This document shows positions 13,316 through 26,154 of a stretch of DNA of 64,000 nucleotides, in pieces. A model generated the notes under the pieces. The model was not told the origin of the DNA. It ran no database searches and saw only the letters and a list, made by a program, of their open reading frames with translations. This DNA comes from Setaria digitata (Eukaryota; Nematoda; Chromadorea; Rhabditida; Setariidae), in contig RCAB01000056.1 of the NCBI GenBank assembly GCA_003640385.1, positions 151,188-215,187 of the forward strand, read 5' to 3'. The position numbers were made by a program, and so were the translations under genes. Numbering within the stretch: the first letter of the stretch is position 1; the number at the start of each line of letters is the position of its first letter.

Positions 13316-13643
13316 TTATCAAAGTTGTTAAAATAGGGAAAAAAATTACCATATTATCATTTTATATGCGCATGTTGTCCAGCTATTTGTCTGTTTAATT
13401 TTTTGTTTTTTCCTTTTTTTCTCGTAAAAAATCATTCATTTGAAGCAGAAATTAATAAATTTACACCATAAAATCCTTCTTGTTTTTCGTTTTTTTTTCT
13501 TTTTTTAAATTTAAGGTTTTATCACTTTATCATTTATTTAGGATTGATTTTTCATTTTCGTTTTCTTCTTATTTATTTTTGCAGTAGAAAATTGGAATTT
13601 TTTTGCAAACAACAAGCAGTGTGCAGATAAAATTAATTCATAT

Positions 13644-14048
13644 TTATTTGCAATTCATTCTCTCGGTAACTTCTGTTCTTATTATTTCAAGAAAAGAACG
13701 TTTCCTATCCAATATTTTATATAATTTAACTCCAATTGCTTCTAATTTTTGCATTTGAAATCTGACATTTTTAGAATGTAAAGTTTTCAAAATAAAATTC
13801 TTAAAATTTTTTGACTTTATTGATTTGAAATTTTCAAAGACTGCACAGTACACAAAGTTTATATTTAAAGAAAAAAAACTTCCGAGCATTATAACTATAA
13901 CAATAAACAAGTGAATTAATTAATGAATGGAAAATACTTACGCAGTGGGAGGGATGAGGAGTATTTCTTCGGGTAAAGTCACCGTGAGATGACTGTTTTC
14001 GTTAGGAGCGGGCATTGACAGGCCGCGAGAGCGATTTCTTGACTTCAT
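13644..14048 (-). CDS. Hypothetical 74-aa basic/helical protein, two exons
   Basis: Exon 1 (13942-14048) begins at an ATG preceded directly by an in-frame TAA and ends at a perfect GTAAGTATT donor. Exon 2 (13644-13761) follows a TGTCAG acceptor in matching phase and runs to TAA. The 74-residue product starts with a basic, serine/arginine-rich segment (MKSRNRSRG), has a proline-flanked hydrophobic stretch (LPEEILLIPP), then a charged, probably helical C-terminal half. There is no signal peptide or membrane segment and I do not recognise a family. It lies tail to tail with the TIL gene (379 bp) and head to head with the FAM162-like gene (488 bp), so the two may share a promoter region. GC is higher in exon 1 than around it, which supports coding. 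A small conserved adaptor or complex subunit is possible, but that is a guess. Confidence 0.62.
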
Positions 14049-14536
14049 TTAATTAGTGTCGTGTTATATCTTCTTGTAAGTCGTGTGTGTCTTCGGGAGC
14101 AAGTTTTTGGATTACTGAAAGGGTGCTTTCTTAAAAAATATTGCAAGTGTTTTGTGTTCGTAGCCTACGATTAATCTAAGGTGTATTTTCTGGAAAATCT
14201 CGTCATGGATATCAGAAGACCTCAACTGTAGCTGAATAATTACGTCTGTATCTCCCAGAGCACTCAGTTTATTTTTATGTCACAAGATACTTTTTATTAA
14301 TGAATTTCAGGTCACTTTTATGCCATTTAGTGTACTTTAATTTCAAAATTGCCGGACAGCTTGCATACATTATGACAGTAACTTAATACGTTTTTAGAAT
14401 CACTTAATTAGCATTTTGCTTCATACTTAAAACATAGATTAGAGTAACATCACAAGAGCGAAAGTATCAATAACAAACGACTTTCTTGTGGCTTCTTATA
14501 ATCTCATTACCGCTGACATAATTTTTTTTTCAGATA
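14049..14536. promoter_or_regulatory. Divergent intergenic region, possible shared promoter
   Basis: 488 bp separate the start codons of two divergently oriented genes. The 14050-14230 part is less AT-rich than the surroundings and holds no long ORF. No TATA box or other specific element was identified, so the promoter role is inferred from position only. Confidence 0.35.
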
Positions 14537-15696
14537 ATGTTGCCTTACGTTCAATTTCCAAAACGTATTATGCCTCGGTCATGGCACTGTGGCGCACGAT
14601 ATGGATCATCAGCCACACCTGCCCCTGGCCGAGTATATTCTCAAAGACAATTATTTGAAGTAAAAAAGGCTCAGATGGCGGTATTTTTTTTGACTTGCTT
14701 AAATAACATCTTTTAGAAGATTCACTTATTCGATATTCTAAGCTAAGTAATTTCTAAGATGATGCGTATTTCGAATGATCTAGTAATTCCGACTTTTCAG
14801 CAGTTGATTCTTCTAGTTTAATAGTATTTTACACTGGTTACACTGTGTTTCTGGTATTTGAAATCGTGGTAGTTTTTAAGTTAAGCTAAATAAATTTGAA
14901 TACGAATTATGAAACTGATGATGATTATGTTATTAAGTCGAATAATCCTGAGAAATATGCGTTAGCATCTGCGTTCATGGCTCACCGAGCTGATCGTCCG
15001 AAAACCTACAAACCAGATGCACCGACAGGTATTTTTCCTCATTGCATCCTAGGCTAATTACACATCAAAATATTATGCTTAGCTAACTGACTAGCTATGT
15101 CGAAATGTAATCTTAAGATTATTTTAATGGTGTCGTACTATTTTTTCTTATTGCTTCCATCATTCATACTCTATCATCCAATTTTATTTATGGATTCAGA
15201 ATTTACTTTAATCCTTTGATTTGCAGGTAGGATCATTACGCCTTCTCCTCAAGAGAAGAGACTTCTCGTTTTAACTGGTATGTACAAAAAAGAATCAGAC
15301 ATCCCGGAATTTATCAGGTATTGGAAGGTTTTAGTTTGTTTCCTTCTGAATAGATCCAGAGATGAGGGAATGGTTAAGGGAGGCTTAAGAAATAAACTTT
15401 AGGCTGTGCTAAGAGATTTCGAGAAATAACCACTGACATATCTTTCGTACTAATCTTCTGATGACAGGTGGCGGTAGCGAAATTTTTTGCGCGAACAGTA
15501 CAGTCAATTTTTTATCAATTTGTAATTCATTCCAACTTCTATTCCTGCTTATTTTAGTGAAGTGCGTATTGCAATGATGAAGGAACGTCTGAATTTCATG
15601 GTATCAATTTTCTATGTGGTGACGGTATTCATCGCATTTTTGTCAACGCTGAAGGCGATGTATCGCACAATGCCGTTAGCATTGGGTGACTCATAA
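14537..15696 (+). CDS. FAM162 (UPF0389)-like small membrane protein
   Basis: Likely exons: 14537-14659 (or to 14680), 14953-15028 (acceptor uncertain), 15227-15317 and 15558-15696, giving roughly 142-149 codons. The conserved part is encoded by exons 3 and 4: a segment of the form RIITPSPQEKRLLVLTGMYK followed by a short link, then a hydrophobic helix (about 20 residues around VSIFYVVTVFIAFLSTLK). This matches the FAM162/UPF0389 pattern of a conserved tryptophan/lysine-rich LLxxTGxYKK motif followed by one transmembrane helix; human FAM162A is mitochondrial and linked to hypoxia-induced death. The N-terminal 50 residues are basic and could be a mitochondrial targeting peptide. The start follows a TTTTTTTTTCAG acceptor by 3 nt, probably a spliced-leader site. 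AATAAA lies at 15719. The junction of exons 1 and 2 is the weak point. Confidence 0.72.
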
Positions 15697-15718
15697 CATA
15701 TATTTATGGTTTCCAGTC

Positions 15719-15724
15719 AATAAA
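15719..15724 (+). terminator. Poly(A) signal of the FAM162-like gene
   Basis: AATAAA 22 nt after the stop codon. Confidence 0.55.
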
Positions 15725-18700
15725 TTAACAGCATCTGTAGTGTTTCTGTAAATAGTCTTGTCGCAATTGATATTTTAACGAACTCACATGCAAATTTATT
15801 TTTAGACATACTGAATTTTATAAACGAATGAATAAAACTAAATTGTGCTATTCAATTTCCAATTTGGACTTTCCAGAAACCTCTCTTAATTTCTTCAGAA
15901 AAACAAATTTTTACTTTTGGTTCTCAGTTCCTATCCAGTTATAGTTAATTAGCAGAGTACAAATTTATGCCACAGAGTACAAATTTATGGTTGTTTCCTC
16001 TTACCGAAAATTTTTAAGTTTATAATTTTAAATTTAGTTCATCTTGGTTTTAGTACTGCTTAATATTAATGCTTGCGACTTGGCTTTTTTGGTTTTCCAA
16101 TTTTGTTAATTGTGAACTGATTCATTGCTAAAAGATGTACAACTGAACCAAGGTAGAAATTAAGTAGAAGAAATTTGCTGTTGGATTTAGGCCAGTTGTA
16201 GACGTTTTAAAGATGAAGTTGTGAAAGTCTAACATAAGATTTCTAATAGTTCATCATTTGCGAAATTAGGTAATGTGGTTAAATAATTTTATATAACTTC
16301 TGTCATTCACAATTAGTTGTATCGATAAAATCATTCACATCATTGCTCTGTTTACCGTGCTTGAGTATAAGGTTCGAGATATAACTCTGAATGCTAATTT
16401 TATTCCGCTTATCAGAAATCCTCTTCTAGTGAGTGCTGCATACATATGAAAAATTTTCATCATGGAGTAATCGTTCTCGAAATCGTTTAAAGAGAATCAT
16501 GTTTTGTATATGCTTGCCTGTCTTTCCCACATTTTTACCCTGAGGCATTGTACAATATCTTCAAGCGAAAATGTAGAAAAATTTTCCGTTTGTTCAGAAA
16601 ATAGCTATTTAATGAAGAAAGTATCTTATTCATTGGCAACCGCAAAAATACACTAGGAACTTTCCCAAGCGAAAAATTGTAAATCATTTCATTTCAACTA
16701 TTTTGGGAGCAAATGGAACTGCTGTGGTGTTCTGCTTGACCGAGAAATTGGATTTTCCAAAATGATAGATGGCTCAACCGGTCTTGGCAGTATCTATGCT
16801 ATGGTAGGAAATTTAATTGAGTTAGGAGATGCCAATAAGTTGATGTCATTCGTTAAGAAATTATGAAAAATACGACGAAAACACGACTTTCAGCAAATTG
16901 AGTAATTGATCTTCAAATGGCGGTTTTCATAATGGGATTTAATAAAATTTCTGAACTTGCTGAATAGATTTCAAATTTCGCAAGAAAGTGGAGAATTTGC
17001 ATTATCAAATGGAATGATGGATACTGCAGCTTAACTATTGCCTTGTTTCGAAAATTAAATTTCACTCCCAGCAAAATTTGAGAAAAAAAATCTTCGTAGC
17101 AGTGATACATTTTAGTCCATTAGCATACCAGTATGACAATTTTTAATTTTTACTAAAATTTCGAGATATTTATTCGTGGAGGTAAATTTTTAATCACTTA
17201 TTGAACAGTCAAGCATCGTCTTTGTAAATAAGTTTACCTATAATATTGTAATTTTCATTGATTGCTGTTTCGGAAAATAGTTACATGATGTCAAAATTAT
17301 GCAGCTGTATGTTATTTGATTTTCGTTAAAATGAAAAAAAAAGAATTTAAGAAATAAAGAAAATAAAAAGGTTAGAAATTCTATTATCTCAACTCGTTTC
17401 TTACATTATGCTGTAACAAGGAAACAGTGATAATAATTTCAAAAGGAGAAAAAAATCTTGATATGAGGACAAGTTAATACAGTAGAACACTGCACAATTT
17501 CATTCAAAAAAAAAAAAAGAAACATGCAAAATTGTTGCAAATATTCATTGAAAAAATATTTTTTATTCTTTAATTTCCGAAGAATTTGAAATTAATTTAT
17601 CGTTTATCGCAATAATTTTTGGTAAATTTAAAATCAAATTATTATTTCTTTTTATTATTTTAAAAGAATTGAAAGTTAAAAATTTTTATCGTTCATAATC
17701 ACTTCTTTCCGCCATAAAAAATTAGATTGCCCTTTTATTATTTTTATGTAACAGACTGGAAAAATGTTGTTTAAGAACTCTTCCCTAATTATAATACCTG
17801 TTTTCGTTACATTATCTGCTTTCTTTTTCATATAATTTTGATACAGGCATAAAAAGTGATTACTAAATAATATTACTAATATTATTGTATGCACTGGTAA
17901 GAGGTTGCAAAAAGCATTAAAGTATAGTAATTCATATTTCAAATATTATGGAAAAAAATACATAAATTTGTTATTGTACCATAAGCTGACAAGTGATATA
18001 ATTATTAAAACTTTAATATTTATTGAAAACAAATATTGAAGCAGTCATTAAAATTTCAAAAACAATTGGAAACAAATATTAATAAAAACTGATAAAAATT
18101 CAAAAAAAAAAATGAATGAAAAACTATTCACATAAATATTTAATTTGTGTTAATTAAGTAGTGAGTGAATTAACAACTATTGGAAAACATTCAATGTTAT
18201 GATAATTTTACACAAAGTTATAAACAAAACGCCTTATTTTAGCAAAAAAAATTTTTGACATGTTAGCAATAGTAGAATCATATAACTTAATGAAAGTTCA
18301 TAAATTATAGTTTAAATTGCAAGTATGGTATTTAAAATTAAAAAAAAAAAATTGTCAAATAGTAAAGAATTAAAATTTTGTCTGAAAATATGTTAAAGCA
18401 GGAGGAAAATAATTAATAATATTAAAGTAGTTATTAAGTTTTCATCAACTAATGTATGAATGTGACTTATTGAAGCAAAAAATAAAAATAAAAAGAACAG
18501 GAATATTAATATCTACTAATAACTTTTATTAGAAGCAGTAAGCTAATTTTAAACAAACTAATTCTGAATTTCAAAATTTTTAAATTTTTTAAATTCTGAG
18601 TTGTGAATTTAATTTTTTTTATGGAGATTTTCTCAAATGATTTGCCAACCAATAAGACGACTTGTACAGTACAAAAAAAAAAAAAAAAATTACGCAGCAT

Positions 18701-21020
18701 TGTATGCACTAATTTTAAATTGATTGTAAACTTTTATAGTTTGTTAAATATAAAATTGCTAATTCCATTTTTATTAAAAATTCTGGAAGAATTTGGTTAT
18801 TTATTCGGCACAGAATGAGTGGAAAATTCAAACAAAAATTAGTTGCAGATTAATTTGTTTTAGTCAAATGATTATTTAATTAATCGATCCTAGATTTTCA
18901 TCCTGTAAATAACGGAGAAAAGATTGAGTTGTTACCATTAATGAAGTAATAAATGCATTTTATTTTGTCAAATCAAATAAATTAATTTGTATTAACAGAC
19001 GAACGAGCTATGGGAAGAATAAAAAAATTTTTTGTCTTCGATTGCTTTTTATTTTTTCCAAATTTCCAAAATGGTATTTGATGTATTCTAATTCGATAAT
19101 CATTGCAAAAACTTTTGAAATTTAAGAAAACAAAATGAACGATTTAAAGAATTGAAAAGAAATGGGAAAAAAGAAAATCAAAAATTGAAATGAGAAAAAT
19201 TGGTTCTAAATGAAATAACATCGTTCGTTCCACTCCAAGAGAAGCAGTAAAGTGGTTTACTTTTATTTTTTTTTTTTATTTTTTAAAATTTCCCTTTCTC
19301 TTTTTAAAAAATTTTTGCTTTTTTTGATTATTCAATAATTTTCGCGTGTTTTTTCTTCTAATGGTAATGGTGAAAGTGAAAGTACCACATAAAATAGGTA
19401 AATGTTTGGGGTAATCAAAAAATCTCAATGATCGAAATGATAAAGGAACGGAACGAATAGAAAAAGAGAATCAAATTGAAAGAGAAAGTAGCGATGAAAT
19501 CATTTTTACTGGATATTTTTCAATTCAATTGGTTTGATTGAGAATGAAACAGACGAAAAAAAAACCTAAATGGAAAACAAGTTTGTAGGTTTAAAAAAAA
19601 TTCACAAAAGGATGGAAAGAAAGGATGAAAGAAACGAGAAAATGAAAATGAAATGGAAAATTGCATTCATCGATGATGCAATATGACAGATTATATGACA
19701 ACCGAAAATTTATCATCAAACGACCAAGCAAGCAGATTAATTGCTATTAATTATTGAAAAAAGAAAGTATCAAATTCTATTTAGATATTTATCTTATTTA
19801 AAAAACTAATTAAAATTGGTGAGGAAGTGTTGTGTATAAACTCGTCAGGGAATTCACACTTGATTAGATGGATTTTTTACAGTTTTTCGGGCGATTTCCG
19901 GATGACAGCTTATAGTGGCCAGTTCAGTAAAAGAGAACTTCATCCAATCGTTTTTGCTGATATATGGGTGTTTCATTTCCGGATGACAAACGACAGCAGC
20001 GACTAGTTACAGTGACTAATTTAATTTTTCTCTTTGCGCTATCAAAAATTTCAATAAAAAATTTTGCATAGTATGCAGCAGTTAAAGAACTGAAAAGTGG
20101 AAAAAATTTTCTATCACAAATTCTCCTGAAATTGCTTCTGCTAAAGTCAGAAAAGTAACTCCTTGAAATCATGCATTACGAAAAAATATTGACTTTTTTG
20201 GAACAGCTTTACTTTAAATTTAATTCAAAAAGTTTGAATTGCCACTATTTCTTGATGAGCGGAACTTTTAGAAATTTGAATGCAAAAAGATCGCATATTT
20301 TTTTTATTGGATGATTTAATCACAGTTTCCATTTACTTCACCCGACTTAAAACTCATTTTTTTTAAAATCTAAATCATTTATTATAATATTTATTTATTT
20401 CAAGTATTAATTAATCCTAGCAGGAGATATGTATACCTGCAACAGAAGTAATTTTGTTATACCTTGTAATTGAAAAATCGTAAATTGGATAATTTGCAGT
20501 TCTAATTGAAGTCCAGAATTATAGTTTTACAGTTGAGAAAGTAGATATATAATTTCAAAAAACTAAATTTCGAAAAGGATTTATGGCGGAAAAAACCACT
20601 GAATTTGAATCATATAAAATAGGTACAGGATAAGGTAACAGGTAACTGTAGCGGAAAGCTTACTGGCAAATGGGTTTTTATTTCTGGTGATAAAATTTTT
20701 AATTTCACGCAATTTAACTCTCAAAATTGCAAATAAAATTTGCCAGAAACGGAACAAAAATGGTCATTAATACCTGCACTTCCAGTTTTAATTTTTTCAA
20801 ATTTCGAAACTTTAAACCAAATTGAATTAAAAAATAATAGTATTGAAGTGATGAAAAGCATTTCAATTTGTTCAATTTTTATACTAATAGTAAAAACAAT
20901 TTGAAAAAAAAAAAGAAAATAAAAAGGAACAAACAAATAGGAAAGAGAATTGTAAATACTTTACCTTTTTAGCTACATTAAATGATGTTAAACTATGAAA
21001 ATTTATCTTTTCGTTTTCCA

Positions 21021-21038
21021 TCTCTCTCTCTCTCTCTC
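21021..21038. repeat. (TC)n microsatellite
   Basis: Nine TC dinucleotides in a pyrimidine-rich stretch. Confidence 0.9.
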
Positions 21039-21286
21039 CCTGCTTCTTATCTGCCTCTCAACTTTAAGCATATTAACTTTCAAACATAATTTTCTATTTT
21101 CTCTTCCTTTTTTTTTTTTTTGAAATTTCACTTTTCTTTCCCTTTCACTATTTATTTTATCATTCCTCTCTTTCTTCTCTTTTTAATTATTAATTCGTTT
21201 TTAAATTCTTCTTAATATTTATTTAATATTTTTACACAAACAATGATTTACTAATACTTTACAGTCATTCTCTCCTTCTTTCCTTC

Positions 21287-21290
<4 letters not shown>

Positions 21291-21322
<32 letters not shown>
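21291..21322. repeat. (CT)n microsatellite
   Basis: About fifteen CT dinucleotides within a longer polypyrimidine tract that starts near 21265. Confidence 0.9.
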
Positions 21323-21325
<3 letters not shown>

Positions 21326-21502
21326 ATCAGTTCTTAATATTTGCAATTGTAAGGGAAATGCACCATTAGCATGCTTTGAAGTTGGGAAAAAATGAAAAAC
21401 TAGACTTGTTCTTTCTTTTTTCCCGACCTAAGCAAAACTTTCTGATAAATTTCATTGTGAATGACATGAGCACACAGAGAGACACATAAACAAGCAATCG
21501 TG

Positions 21503-21510
21503 TATAAAAG
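21503..21510 (+). promoter_or_regulatory. TATA-box-like element
   Basis: TGTATAAAAG lies 1.55 kb upstream of the first tyrosinase start, followed by a CAA-rich tract that could be 5' UTR. The same ten bases occur at 32817-32826 in the spacer before the second tyrosinase. Only position and motif support a promoter. Confidence 0.3.
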
Positions 21511-21573
21511 GAAGCTTGCGAATCATTTCAGAATGTTTGTATTAATTACTTCTACCTTTACCTGACAACTAAT

Positions 21574-21622
21574 CAACAACAACAACAACAACAACAACAG
21601 CAACAATAACAAGAACAGCGGC
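21574..21622. repeat. (CAA)n trinucleotide tract
   Basis: Nine or more CAA units followed by an imperfect continuation (CAATAACAAGAACAGCGGCAACAGC). The surrounding frames do not extend it into a protein. Confidence 0.85.
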
Positions 21623-23061
21623 AACAGCTAATTGTTTTATCAATTATCATATAAACTCTGTATGACCATAGGGTTTTTGTCAGTAGTCCATTTAAATATT
21701 TTTAAACGAATCAGTCTGTTGATGGCTTGCTGTTAATTATTAATTTTTGGTAATTTTTATCAGAAAACTTTTTTGAATTGTCACAGTGAATTTTTTTTTT
21801 TTTGGCTTATTATTATTAATTTTAGATTTTCAGCAACTTTTTTTTTCTTTTTTTAGAAAACTTAAGAAATATGATGTTATTATTAGCTGGTTTACATATA
21901 TGGACACTACTGTTTTTTTTTTTCACATTTTATCTTATCACATTAATAATAATTATTAATTTAAATTTACGGGAAATTTTTATCACTCAAATAAACATTA
22001 TTGTATGAGGAGCTCAATCTTAACTTATATATCATTTTTTTTTTCTTTTCTTTTCATCCTTTCCTAAATTAGAACAAAAAATAATTCATGTTCATTTATT
22101 CTAATTATTATAAACTAGATATTTCTTTTCTAAAATTTCAATAAAATTTAACCTCCTATACGTCAGATGCTTAAAGTTATCAGTTATGCTTGCAATACTC
22201 AGAGTTTAATATGAAATATCACAATTACCAAAGGACTCTGCTGTAGAGAGAATGTGCTAAACACTGTGAAATTGAATCATCGAGTATTTGTGATGCGATT
22301 TTAAAATTTCAAGCATTCAATGCATTTTAGTCTTTTCATGAAAAAAGTGAAAAATTAGATTGAAATTAACACATTGAACAGTTCTGGTGGAGAAGTTTTA
22401 TTTTGAGTTATGATTGACTGTTCAACTTCTGAAACTTACAAAACGAAAGATGTTTGATGGGACGTTTGGGCACTTTCTGAATTGCCCATCATTTACCACT
22501 ATCAATGGATCATTTGGCATGATTTTATCAAATTTATTCACCTTTTGCAATTTTCCAACCTGTCTGAATTTCTTTATTTATTTCTTGTTCCAATTAACAA
22601 AATAGGATCAAATTTTGAATGATCAATATGACTGATAGCAAATTATAAGTTTAATTAAATTCAATAACTTTTTTAAGCAGAAACATTTCAAGCATTTTCC
22701 AGCAGAATTTTAATATAAGTTATTTTCATTAACCAGTCTAAATATTTGTTTGGTATATTTAGTGAAATGGTTTAGGTTGAACTAATAACAGTTTGATTAT
22801 TATTATTATCTCTTTTTTTTTTTTTCAGTGAAATGAACAAGTTTTCACTGATCACTCCTCCTTTGATATAAAAAAGAAACAATAGAGAAATCTGCCTTAC
22901 AACAATCACTGCTACTATCATCAAAAATTGTCATTTTAATAAAACTTTCCAAACTTCTATCTTCTATAATTTTAAGCTTATATAGTTAAGAAGTCATTTG
23001 AGGAAACGATAATACACAATGTGTGCATGTCAAAAATATCAAATTGAAATTTTAGACCATA

Positions 23062-26000
23062 ATGTGGCTTCTACTACTATTTATTCCTTTAGTAATTGTT
23101 ACTAGATCGATTCTTTCCCAAACTCAAACAAATCAATTAGCAAATCGATTCCGCCAGAATTGTGATCAAGCACCGACGCAATCAACTCGTATCACATGCT
23201 TGAACGTATGATTACACTTAAGTTTTTTTTCTTGTCACTTTGACAATTTCAATTCCATTCTATCAAATAAGTGCTAAAACCAGAAGCTCAAAATATCAAC
23301 TAAATTTCTTTTTAAAATAAATTATCCATCTTAAAATGATTGTTCAAAAAATTGAACTGAAAAAAAAAAAAAGAAAACACAAACTTTATTTCGCTTTCTT
23401 CTTGTTTTTTTTTTTTCTAGCTTCAAAGGATGGCAAATCATTCGAGACAGGATTCTGTGCGACAATCTCGCATCATTGTTCAACCACCTGGCATACCGGA
23501 ACATTTAAAACCCGGTAGGATAATGCCAGGTTCAAGAGGTCAAGTTGCAAGCAATCCATATGACTGTATGACACTCATCTGTCTATGTCCTTATCTTGAA
23601 GTAAATTTTATCAAATATTTTAAGCTGAAATATATTTTATTTAGTAAGTGATCAATAACAGCAATTGGATCCCCCAAATTTCATTAATTATAATGCTGAA
23701 GAAAAAACAAGTAATCGAAAAATTACAATTACTGATCATCTTTGATTTTTCCATTGCTATACTTTTTAATTCATTACACTTAAATTAAATCTACTAAATC
23801 TTTTATCATTTGAATACACCAAGAAAAAAAAAAAAAATTTGCTTTTTCTGCAGGGTGGTATTGATCCACAAAATCAGTGCGTACTACGGAACGGTCAAAT
23901 TGTGGCTATGGCATACCGTAAGGAGTACCGTATGCTTACTGAAAATGAACGACTACGATATCATAATGCACTAAATATTTTAAAACAAACTGGACGATAC
24001 GATCAGATCAGCACGGAACATCGATTAGTTCATTAAATTTTTAATTCGAAGCATATAATTAAATTAATTAAGTTAAACGGAAGAATTATTCAAGCAAATA
24101 ATTTTTTTGTCCTTTCAAATTAGGATGAAATTTTTGGAATTGTGAACAATTCAGACACAAAGTTCATTGTTTAGTTTTAATGGTCTTTATAATTTAACTA
24201 CGCCCAACAATTTCGGCGAAAAAAAAAACACTAAATAAGGCTAACGACCCGGTATTTGAGGTTGGAGCCGGTGGTGGTGCGCATTCTGGACCCGGTTTCT
24301 TACCGTGGCATCGTGAATACATCAAAAGATATGTTTTTCTTCTTTTATTTTCCTTTTCAGAAAAATTTAGCCAACATTGAAAGTGTAACTTTTATTTGAA
24401 ATTTTTTATAATTAATATTCGCCAATACAATTTTTTGGTATTTAATAGCAATTTTAAAACAAAAAAGCAAAAGGCCATTAAAAAATCCCAATCTTAATTT
24501 TTTCTTCTAATTTTTTTCATTTCTAATCTATAAAAATAAATTAAATTCAGTTCAGCAAAATTGTTCAATAATTTCCGAATTTTCGATCTATTTTTTATTT
24601 TTTCTTCTCTTTTTTTTGGTCATTATTTTCCTAATTCCTATTTTTGTTTAGATTTGAAATCGCACTTCGTCTAATTGATCCGTCGGTTTCTGTGCCCTAT
24701 TGGGATTCCGTACTGGATAGCTATTTGCCGGATCCACGTGATTCCATCTTTTTCAGTCCATACTTCATGGGTGAGACTGATTTCTTCGGTAATGTTATCA
24801 ATGGTCCATTTGCATACTGGAGTACGCTTGATGGTCGAAGTGCTATTTTGAGGTTAGTAATTAGTTCACATTTTAAAAAACATTTGAGTGAAGTAACAAA
24901 AATGCTATTCTAGCGTTATTAATTAGCAATGAAGTAAGTAACCGAATTAAACACTGCAAGTTTAATAATTATTCGGCCGTCAAAGTGTGCAATAGTAATT
25001 AATTTAGTTATAAAAGATTCTAAAATGACAGTTAAAGTTGGATTACATTAAATTATTGTTTCTGAATATTTAGAATAGCAATAATTTTAGTTGGAACCTG
25101 CAAATTTTAATTTTATTTTCCAGAAATCTTGGCCAAGAAGGGCAACTATTCACGGAATGGAACATACAGCAAGTGATGCAACAAGTTTCAGTTGAAAATG
25201 TCCTAGCATATACTGCACCGATGCAAGGTTCAATAATCTTCCTTTCAATTTATAGCTTTCATCAAAATTGTAGTAAAATCTTTGTTCAAAAACTAAATGT
25301 GACAAAAGATGGTATTATTCAATTATTTTTTCTGGCAACAGACTTTTATAAGGTGTGTATAATTAATTAGTCCTTTCTTCTTTTAGTTATCCATTTAGGA
25401 TGCCCATATCCGGTGAATTTTGGAGCATTAGAATACTCTCATTCTAATGTACACCTCTGGATTGGTGGGCATATGAAACCACCGGAACAGGCATCGAACG
25501 ACCCGATTTTCTTCTCTCATCATGCGTTTGTTGATTTTATTTGGGAATTGTGGCGACAAAATGTTCAGTCAACTTGGAATCGAGAATTGGTCCTTCTTTA
25601 TTTACGATAATTACAATCAGTGTTTTCTTGATCAGTTTAGAACATTTAAAAATGATGGATCATCTTGGAAGTATTTTTGAAATTTAATTAGACTTTCACC
25701 TGAGAAAAAAGAACAAGGTTATAACCTAGCATAACTGGGCGACTGTTCTGCCACTTTTAGGCTTATCCACCGGATATACAATTATGTGCTGATCCACAAC
25801 ATTTTAGCTATGCCTTAATGTTTCCATTCTATTCACTCAGAAATCAAGATGGTAAATTTAATTTATTATCAATTTCTTAAATTCACGCCTTCTTTTATCA
25901 ACAAAAATAACAACCATTTGTTGGTTAATTTTAACTAAGTGTAACAAATTTATCAATCATGCAAATCAATTTTATTTTAATTATTAGTTTAATGCTAAAG

Positions 26001-26121
26001 CAAAGATACTATTAAATTTATCAGTTTCATAAAAATAAAAAATTGCATTAAGTAATATATATATATATATATATATTGTCAGGCAAAAATTTTTTTTTTA
26101 ACCAATATATATATATTAATG

Positions 26122-26154
<33 letters not shown>

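Larger units (their letters stand above)
15725..23061. other. Gene-poor spacer upstream of the first tyrosinase
   Basis: I see no convincing gene in 7.3 kb. Open frames are short and AT-driven. The segment contains homopolymer runs, two CT tracts, a CAA tract and a TATAAAAG box at 21503. The 14-mer ATTTCCGGATGACA occurs twice, near 19896 and 19973. Distal promoter or 5' UTR exons of the first tyrosinase may lie here. Confidence 0.45.

Noticed and set aside
16690..16810. Exon-like, less AT-rich patch
   Set aside because: Short open frames exist on both strands, but splice sites do not join them to anything and no family is recognised.
19924..20172. 82-codon open frame on the minus strand
   Set aside because: No family resemblance, no phase-matched partner exon, and AT-driven composition.
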